Of a stretch of 6,098 bases of DNA, positions 1-4,303 are shown in pieces. Positions within the stretch are counted from its first letter, which is position 1, and every line of letters begins with the position of its first letter. Origin of the DNA: Bacteroidota bacterium (GTDB lineage Bacteria; Bacteroidota; Rhodothermia; Rhodothermales; UBA10348); assembly GCA_004356265.1 (NCBI GenBank), contig SMXK01000049.1, positions 1 through 6,098 of the forward strand. The letters run 5' to 3'. A model generated the notes under the pieces. The model did no database searches. It was given only the letters and a program-made list of their open reading frames with translations, and had not been told where the DNA came from. The position numbers and the translations under genes were made by a program.

Positions 1-467
1 ATCGTCAGATGACCAAATTCGGTGTTTGGGATCAGCACTCCATCCATAAAAAGGGCTGAGCCAATTCCCGTTCCAATCGTGAGTAGTAACACAACCCCGT
101 TTATATTACGACCTGCGCCAAATCGCATTGATGCCAAGCCGGCAGCGTCCGCATCGTTAAGGATCGCCACTGGACAGCCCATTTTTTCTTGCATCAGGTC
201 GTCGATTTGCGTGTTTACCCAATCACCGTGAATGTTGGTCGCCGTCCGCACAAGTCCATTTTCAACGCGAGCCGGCACCGTGCACCCGACGGGCCCGTCC
301 CATTTAAAAAAAACGCGGATTTGATCTACGATATCAACGACGGCTTCGGGCGTGGCGTTGGGTGGAGTCGGAATCCTGAAACGGTCCGTCAATAATCGCC
401 CAGCCTTGATATCGACTGGCGCACCTTTTATTCCAGATCCGCCGATGTCAATTCCTAATACCGTCAT
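1..467 (-). CDS. ppgK: Polyphosphate glucokinase (ROK family), 3' end cut by window
   Basis: Phosphorylates glucose to glucose 6-phosphate in the cytosol; the PPGK family uses inorganic polyphosphate as donor, often also ATP. The first 155 residues are visible, more than half of the roughly 250-270 usual for the family. Seen: the N-terminal phosphate-binding motif GIDIGGSGIKGAPVD (residues 5-19), TVPARV (63-68), ATNIHGDW (76-83), LNDADAAG (103-110) with the expected catalytic Asp105, the second phosphate loop TIGTGIGSALF (130-140), and PNTEFGHL (147-154), whose Glu150 and His153 match sugar-binding positions of ROK kinases. GIKGAPVD, LNDADAAG and PNTEFGHL together are characteristic of PPGK rather than generic ROK glucokinases or repressors, and no N-terminal helix-turn-helix is present. 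The ATG lies inside the sequence ATGA shared with the stop of the upstream DAHP synthase gene, implying co-transcription and coupled translation. The C-terminus is outside the window, so intactness cannot be judged. Confidence 0.93.
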   Translation of the reverse strand, partial: MTVLGIDIGGSGIKGAPVDIKAGRLLTDRFRIPTPPNATPEAVVDIVDQIRVFFKWDGPVGCTVPARVENGLVRTATNIHGDWVNTQIDDLMQEKMGCPVAILNDADAAGLASMRFGAGRNINGVVLLLTIGTGIGSALFMDGVLIPNTEFGHLT

Positions 468-1567
468 GCCAGGTTTACCAGTCTTTTCACATAGGCTTCC
501 CGAACAATTTCCACATCCCGGAGGAACGGCCCGAGCTCGTCCAAGACAAGGGCCTGTGGCCCGTCTACCAGTGCTTTCTCCGGAACTGGATGAAAATCTA
601 CCAGAACCATATTTGCTCCGGCAATAATGCCCTGGGCAGTCACGTGCATCACGTCCATGATGCCATCCCGGCCCGTAGCCCGGGTGCCGACCGAATGAGA
701 CGGGTCGATGCAAACCGGCATGAGCGTTTTTCTTTTAATAACAGGCACGTGGGCGAAGTCGACAAGATTGCGATGTGGGTCGCCAAGGTTCGATTTAACG
801 CCACGAAGTGCAAAAATGACATTTCGATTTCCTTCACTCGCAAGATATTCAGCAGCGTTCAGCGACTCATTCAAAGTGATTCCGAACCCGCGTTTGATAA
901 GTACGGGGTAAGTACTCTGGCGGCCGACACATTTCAGGAGTTCAAAATTCTGTGTATTCCGCGTACCGATTTGAAGCATCACGCCGGTGGGTCGCCCCGC
1001 AGCGGTCAACGCCGCGTCGATTTCGTCAATATGGGATTCATGCGTGACTTCCATCGCTATAACTTTAATGTCGTATTTGCCAGCCAGTTCAAACACAAAG
1101 GGCAAACAATCTTTACCGTGTCCCTGGAAAGAATAAGGGCTCGTTCGAGGTTTATATGCCCCCATTCGCGTGCACTGCTGGCCATGCTCTTTTAGTGCTC
1201 GCATCATGAGTTCTACATGTTCCGCGGAATCAACGGCGCACAAACCGGCAAAAACGTGAAGGTTGTCCTGGCTGAATCGAACTCCGTTGTAATTGAACGA
1301 AGCAGGCCGATTATCGTCCTCATGGCGCCCCAGAACCCGGTATGACTCTGAAATCCGTACCGTGCTCTCGACGGTAGGAAGTGCGCGCATGCGTTCGATC
1401 GAAAGTGATTGAGTATCACCGATCAGATACACTTCGGTCAGTTTTACTTCCGCTCCTTGAACGTTGTGCGTTCTGTATTCGACGTCAGGAAGTGAATCCA
1501 GAATAGAGATAAGTTGAAGATATTCGGCCGATGATGTGTCCACATTCGGCTCAAGAATCAGTATCAC
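464..1567 (-). CDS. aroF: 3-deoxy-7-phosphoheptulonate (DAHP) synthase, type I-beta-like, divergent
   Basis: Condenses phosphoenolpyruvate and erythrose 4-phosphate into DAHP, the committed step to chorismate and aromatic amino acids; cytosolic, metal dependent. The 367 residues follow the Thermotoga/Bacillus layout: an N-terminal ferredoxin-like regulatory domain (about 1-85) and a TIM-barrel catalytic domain (about 100-350); there is no chorismate mutase domain. Seen: Cys110 in GLCAVDS (metal ligand), GAYKPRTSPYSFQG (136-149), QIGTRN (199-204), LIKRG (223-227), DPSHS with His291 (metal ligand), FHPVPEKALVD with Asp335 (metal ligand). Departures from the I-beta consensus: GPCSVE reads GLCAVD, the CERG motif reads ALRG (253-256, as in the AroG/I-alpha type), and the metal-binding Glu of the EVHP motif reads Asp324. 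Start is GTG: an in-frame TAA lies 15 bases upstream, and MILILEP matches the family N-terminus. No clear ribosome binding site is visible. Its TGA overlaps the ppgK ATG. The fold assignment is secure; full DAHP synthase activity is inferred. Confidence 0.9.
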   Translation of the reverse strand: MILILEPNVDTSSAEYLQLISILDSLPDVEYRTHNVQGAEVKLTEVYLIGDTQSLSIERMRALPTVESTVRISESYRVLGRHEDDNRPASFNYNGVRFSQDNLHVFAGLCAVDSAEHVELMMRALKEHGQQCTRMGAYKPRTSPYSFQGHGKDCLPFVFELAGKYDIKVIAMEVTHESHIDEIDAALTAAGRPTGVMLQIGTRNTQNFELLKCVGRQSTYPVLIKRGFGITLNESLNAAEYLASEGNRNVIFALRGVKSNLGDPHRNLVDFAHVPVIKRKTLMPVCIDPSHSVGTRATGRDGIMDVMHVTAQGIIAGANMVLVDFHPVPEKALVDGPQALVLDELGPFLRDVEIVREAYVKRLVNLA

Positions 1568-1761
1568 GGGACGTTGGGATATTTAGTTGATGCTAAAAGG
1601 TATTTGAATCGGAAAAAAGCGGGATCGGGAATACATAGAATAAAAATTTGTGCTTCACGAAAATCCGGGATGCGTTCGTACTCAAAACATGAACACGGTT
1701 CGGTAGCCCCTTGAAGACCTTGCTTCCTCAACAGCAATTCTTTCCGAACCCCCACGGGCAT
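1564..1761 (-). CDS. Possible small ORF / leader peptide before DAHP synthase (unrecognised)
   Basis: An ATG-started frame of 65 codons ends in a TGA that overlaps the GTG start of the DAHP synthase gene as GTGA. It is preceded by GAGGAAT, a Shine-Dalgarno-like string placed rather close to the ATG. The frame stays open further upstream, to a TTG at 1851. The peptide matches nothing I recognise and has no evident domain, signal or membrane segment. Its last 43 codons hold six Phe and three Tyr codons, about three times a normal frequency, which is suggestive because the next gene makes the precursor of those amino acids. The T-rich character of the region could produce the same bias by chance. 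It may be a translated leader, a coupling peptide, or simply non-coding spacer. Confidence 0.2.
   Translation of the reverse strand: MPVGVRKELLLRKQGLQGATEPCSCFEYERIPDFREAQIFILCIPDPAFFRFKYLLASTKYPNVP
1697..1750. repeat. 7-bp inverted repeat, 40-base loop
   Basis: GGTTCGG (1697-1703) is exactly complementary to CCGAACC (1744-1750). On the minus-strand transcript the pairing would close a 40-base loop that also holds a short GAAG/CTTC complement. It lies in the leader upstream of the DAHP synthase gene. A 7-bp match at this distance can occur by chance, so significance rests on conservation in relatives. Confidence 0.3.
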
Positions 1762-1793
1762 ATTCCTCGCCGGCAGAAGTTGAGGGCTGTCGG

Positions 1794-1809
1794 TGTGCCG
1801 AAAGGCACA
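1794..1809 (-). repeat. Small perfect hairpin (6-bp stem, 4-base loop)
   Basis: TGTGCC and GGCACA flank a four-base loop, GAAA on the plus strand and TTTC on the minus strand. It sits 19 bases past the larger hairpin on the minus strand. No U-tract follows, so it is not a terminator by itself. It could be part of a folded leader RNA. Confidence 0.4.
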
Positions 1810-1828
1810 TGAGGCAGGAGTGAAAATG

Positions 1829-1858
1829 AGGTGGGTTGCGCAATAGCGCAATCCACCT
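1829..1858 (-). terminator. Hairpin downstream of kbl, possible terminator
   Basis: AGGTGGATTGCGC and GCGCAACCCACCT (minus strand) form a 13-position stem around a TATT loop, with one A/C mismatch; on the plus strand that position is a G/U wobble and the stem is complete. It begins 26 bases after the kbl stop and is followed by TCATTTTC, a poor U-tract. The stem is strong, long and well placed for ending the tdh-kbl transcript. The weak tail makes it equally plausible as an RNA-stabilising or attenuating hairpin. Confidence 0.5.
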
Positions 1859-1884
1859 TCACTTCTTTCATGCAGTTTGCAAAT

Positions 1885-3072
1885 CTATATAACACCGTGT
1901 TTTTTTCCGACCCGGATGAATGCGTCAACACAAGAGTCAAGGTGTTCACGTGTGTGTGCAGCACTAACTTGAACACGAATTCGAGCTTCGCCGCGAGGTA
2001 CCACCGGAAAACTGAACCCGATCACATAAATGCCTTCCCGGAGCATATCGTCGGCAATATCTGAGGCAAGTCGAGCCTCGTACAGCATGATCGGAACGAT
2101 GGGGTGAACACCAGGCCGAATGTCAAATCCGGCGGCAGTAATTTTTTGGCGGAAATATGCCGTGTTTTCTTCAAGCTGGTCTCTGAGACCGGTTGATTCC
2201 GAAAGCATTTCAAGAACTTTCAGGCTCGTGAACGCAATTACCGGCGCTACAGAATTCGAAAATAAATAAGGACGCGACCGTTGCCGGAGCAACTCGATAA
2301 TTTCTTTTCGGCCAGACGTAAAGCCACCAGATGCACCGCCAAGCGCTTTACCTAATGTGCTGGTGATAATATCCACACGACCCATCACGCCGCAGTGATC
2401 GATAGCGCCGCGGCCGGTTGCCCCGAAAAACCCGGTGGCGTGGCTGTCGTCTACCATCACCATGGCATCATACTTGTCGGCGAGGTCACAAATTTCCTGT
2501 AGTCGAGCTACGTCACCATCCATACTGAAGACGCCGTCGGTGGCGATCATACGCCGTCTGGCACCCGCACTTTCTTTGAGACATCTTTCGAGGTCTTCCA
2601 TATCGCTGTGTGTATACCGGTACCTGCCCGCTTTGCACAACCGGATGCCATCGATAATGCTTGCGTGATTCAGAGCATCAGAAATAACGGCACATTCGGC
2701 ATCCAGAATAGTTTCGAAAAGCCCACCGTTCGCGTCAAAACAAGACGTATATAGAATGGTGTCCTCGGTTTGAAGAAACTTTGAAACGGCGCTTTCAAGC
2801 TGCTTATGGACGTCCTGGGTCCCGCAGATAAATCGGACCGACGAAAGTCCAAACCCATACTTCTGAACTCCTTTTTGTGCTGCGTTGATGAGTTCTGAAT
2901 TGTTTGACAGGCCCAAATAATTGTTGGCACAAAAATTAACGACGTGTTGACCGCCCTCAACATCGATTTCCGCCGACTGATCCGAGGTGATGATACGTTC
3001 CTCTTTATAAAGTCCGGCCTCACGGATCTCCTGGAGGATGCTCTCTAGTTGCGGCGCGACTGACGTATACAT
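1885..3072 (-). CDS. kbl: Glycine C-acetyltransferase (2-amino-3-ketobutyrate CoA ligase)
   Basis: A PLP enzyme of the alpha-oxoamine synthase family that cleaves 2-amino-3-oxobutyrate with CoA into glycine and acetyl-CoA, the second step of threonine degradation. At 395 residues it is the family's normal length. Seen: NFCANNYLGLSNN (46-58), SSVRFICGTQDVHKQLE (77-93), SCFDANGGLFE (110-120), SDALNHASIIDG (131-142) with His136 stacking on PLP, DGVFSMDGD (179-187), VDDSHATGFFG (207-217) with Asp208 and His211, the PLP lysine Lys242 in TSTLGKALGG, and Arg366 in GEARIRVQ for carboxylate binding. The motif set separates it from the relatives AONS (BioF), ALAS and serine palmitoyltransferase. It starts with ATG 28 bases after the tdh stop; the upstream sequence has no obvious Shine-Dalgarno. 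It looks complete and unremarkable. A strong hairpin follows 26 bases past the stop. Confidence 0.96.
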   Translation of the reverse strand: MYTSVAPQLESILQEIREAGLYKEERIITSDQSAEIDVEGGQHVVNFCANNYLGLSNNSELINAAQKGVQKYGFGLSSVRFICGTQDVHKQLESAVSKFLQTEDTILYTSCFDANGGLFETILDAECAVISDALNHASIIDGIRLCKAGRYRYTHSDMEDLERCLKESAGARRRMIATDGVFSMDGDVARLQEICDLADKYDAMVMVDDSHATGFFGATGRGAIDHCGVMGRVDIITSTLGKALGGASGGFTSGRKEIIELLRQRSRPYLFSNSVAPVIAFTSLKVLEMLSESTGLRDQLEENTAYFRQKITAAGFDIRPGVHPIVPIMLYEARLASDIADDMLREGIYVIGFSFPVVPRGEARIRVQVSAAHTREHLDSCVDAFIRVGKKHGVI

Positions 3073-3100
3073 GGTATTGGAATCTTATTGCGAAGATGTT

Positions 3101-4051
3101 TCAGGCTGGGAGATAGTCGGGTTTTTTACGAATCTCCGTGATCATATCGTCGACCATTGTATCGAGATTGAATTCCGGATTCCAGTTCCAATCCGTTCGC
3201 GCGATGGAGTCATCGATACTGCTCGGCCACGCATTAGCAATTTCCTGTCTGAAATCGGGGTCATAACTGCACAAAAAGTTTGGCAGGTACGCCCGGATCG
3301 AGTGGGCCAGTTCTCCGGCGGAGAAGCTGAAGGCTGTCAGGTTGTAACTGGTCCGGACTGAGATTTGGTCAGACGGTGCCTCCATCAGATCCAGAATAGA
3401 CTTAACTGCGTCCGGCATGTACATCATCGGCAGTCTGGTATCTTCGGAAACGAAACACGAGTAGTTGCCGGCCTCCAGCGCTTGAAAGAACATGGCAACA
3501 GCCCAGTCCGTTGTGCCCCCACCGGGTGGCGAAACGTGGCTGATTATCCCGGGAAATCTGATACTCCGAACATCGACACCGAATTTGTGAAAGTAGTAGC
3601 GGCACAACAGCTCTCCCGACGTTTTCGTTACACCGTACATTGTCATCGGGTCCATAACAGCATGTTGAGGGGTGCTCGTGTTCTCGGTTGCCGGCCCAAA
3701 TACGGCAATAGAGCTGGGCCAGAAAAGTCGAAAATTTCGTGACCGGGCGGCTTTGAGCATATGCTCTAATCCTTCAATATTCACTTTCCAGCATAGATCC
3801 GGATTATTTTCGCCCGTCGCAGACAGTATTCCGGCGAGATGATATACGGTATCAAAGTCGTTCTCCGAAAGAATCGAGTCAAGTGCACGGGCATCTGTGA
3901 CATCCAGAGTCGTGAATCGAACTCCGCCCAGTTGATCGGGTGCAGGAGGGCGCACATCTGTGGCCACGATCTGGTCTGCACCATGGATATTTGCCAGTTT
4001 ACTGACGAGGTCAATGCCTATCTGGCCCATCGAACCTGTAACAAGAATCAT
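3101..4051 (-). CDS. tdh: L-threonine 3-dehydrogenase, short-chain (epimerase-type)
   Basis: Oxidises L-threonine to 2-amino-3-oxobutyrate with NAD+, supplying the substrate of the adjacent Kbl. This is the extended SDR (GalE-like) type, not the zinc-dependent medium-chain Tdh of E. coli. At 316 residues it has the usual length. Seen: the Rossmann loop VTGSMGQIG (4-12), Asp32 at the end of strand 2 favouring NAD+ over NADP+, LDVTD (49-53), VYHLAGILSATGE (69-81), WPSSIAVFGP (111-120) with the catalytic Ser/Thr position, the YGVTK catalytic Tyr139/Lys143, and RSIRFPGIIS (162-171) followed by a Gly-rich loop. ATG 4051 is chosen because it places the Rossmann strand at the N-terminus, as in the family. 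The frame stays open to an ATG at 4174, adding 41 residues with no family counterpart. Without the neighbouring kbl a generic sugar-nucleotide epimerase would be an alternative. Confidence 0.92.
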   Translation of the reverse strand: MILVTGSMGQIGIDLVSKLANIHGADQIVATDVRPPAPDQLGGVRFTTLDVTDARALDSILSENDFDTVYHLAGILSATGENNPDLCWKVNIEGLEHMLKAARSRNFRLFWPSSIAVFGPATENTSTPQHAVMDPMTMYGVTKTSGELLCRYYFHKFGVDVRSIRFPGIISHVSPPGGGTTDWAVAMFFQALEAGNYSCFVSEDTRLPMMYMPDAVKSILDLMEAPSDQISVRTSYNLTAFSFSAGELAHSIRAYLPNFLCSYDPDFRQEIANAWPSSIDDSIARTDWNWNPEFNLDTMVDDMITEIRKKPDYLPA

Positions 4052-4072
4052 ATTCAGACGAACTGGTTTATA

Positions 4073-4102
4073 AAAATGTATCGGGACGCGCAACTGCTCA
4101 AA
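4073..4102 (-). promoter_or_regulatory. Candidate promoter of tdh-kbl (Bacteroidota type)
   Basis: On the minus strand TTTG (4102-4099) is followed after 18 bases by TACATTTT (4080-4073). The latter matches seven of eight positions of the Bacteroidota -7 element TAnnTTTG, at close to the usual spacing. It ends 21 bases upstream of the tdh ATG, giving a short 5' leader of about 15 bases. A sigma-70 reading (TTGCGC, 15 bases, TATAAA) overlaps it but has sub-optimal spacing. Not proven. Confidence 0.4.
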
Positions 4103-4271
4103 GATAGGGGCGACTTTTTCGAAGAGGGTGTGAGTTTGTTGAAGATACCGTGTCGGTCTGATGTAAAATCGCATCTATGTCGGAAGGTCATCGTAAGGCT
4201 GCGGGCTTCACCAGCGGTCCCGGAACAAGAATATGACGCCCATCCACGTGGGGCCGAATGATTTTTCACCG

Positions 4272-4301
4272 TTTGATTCTTCAGCGAACCCAATAATTTT
4301 A
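4272..4301 (+). promoter_or_regulatory. Candidate promoter of the FG-GAP protein gene (weak)
   Basis: TTTG (4272-4275), an 18-base spacer, then TAATTTTA (4294-4301) again match the Bacteroidota pattern at seven of eight -7 positions, with the same spacing as the opposite-strand candidate. However the -7 box ends only two bases before the ATG at 4304, so transcription would begin at or just past the start codon. Either the match is accidental or the real transcript begins elsewhere. Confidence 0.25.
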
Positions 4302-4303
4302 CA

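Larger units (their letters stand above)
1568..1884 (-). promoter_or_regulatory. 317-base spacer / putative leader between kbl and DAHP synthase
   Basis: No recognisable gene lies here apart from the doubtful small ORF at 1761-1564. Reading the minus strand it contains, in order: a 13-bp hairpin (1858-1829), a perfect 6-bp hairpin with a four-base loop (1809-1794, TGTGCC TTTC GGCACA), and a 7-bp inverted repeat (GGTTCGG at 1750-1744 against CCGAACC at 1703-1697). A -7-like TACCTTTT (1602-1595) lies 28 bases before the GTG, but no TTTG lies at the right distance upstream of it. The length and structure fit a terminator for kbl followed by a separate promoter or leader for the DAHP synthase-ppgK pair. 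No T-box or other named riboswitch was recognised. Confidence 0.4.

Noticed and set aside
590..1195. 201-codon plus-strand open frame
   Set aside because: It lies wholly antisense to the DAHP synthase gene, whose motifs are clear throughout; the translation shows no domain. It is a shadow frame.
1831..2064. 77-codon plus-strand frame overlapping the 3' end of kbl
   Set aside because: Antisense to well-conserved kbl sequence, and it begins inside the downstream hairpin; treated as a shadow.
4052..4174. N-terminal extension of the tdh frame by 41 codons to an upstream ATG
   Set aside because: The Rossmann strand MILVTGSMGQIG begins at 4051, as is normal for the family. The extra residues have no family counterpart, and the promoter candidate lies inside the extension.
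4238..4254. CCACGTGG palindrome within GCCC...GGGC as a possible operator
   Set aside because: A single 8-bp palindrome with no second copy nearby and no adjacent regulator gene; expected often by chance.
3839..4261. 140-codon plus-strand frame
   Set aside because: Mostly antisense to tdh, with no recognisable protein features and no ribosome binding site.
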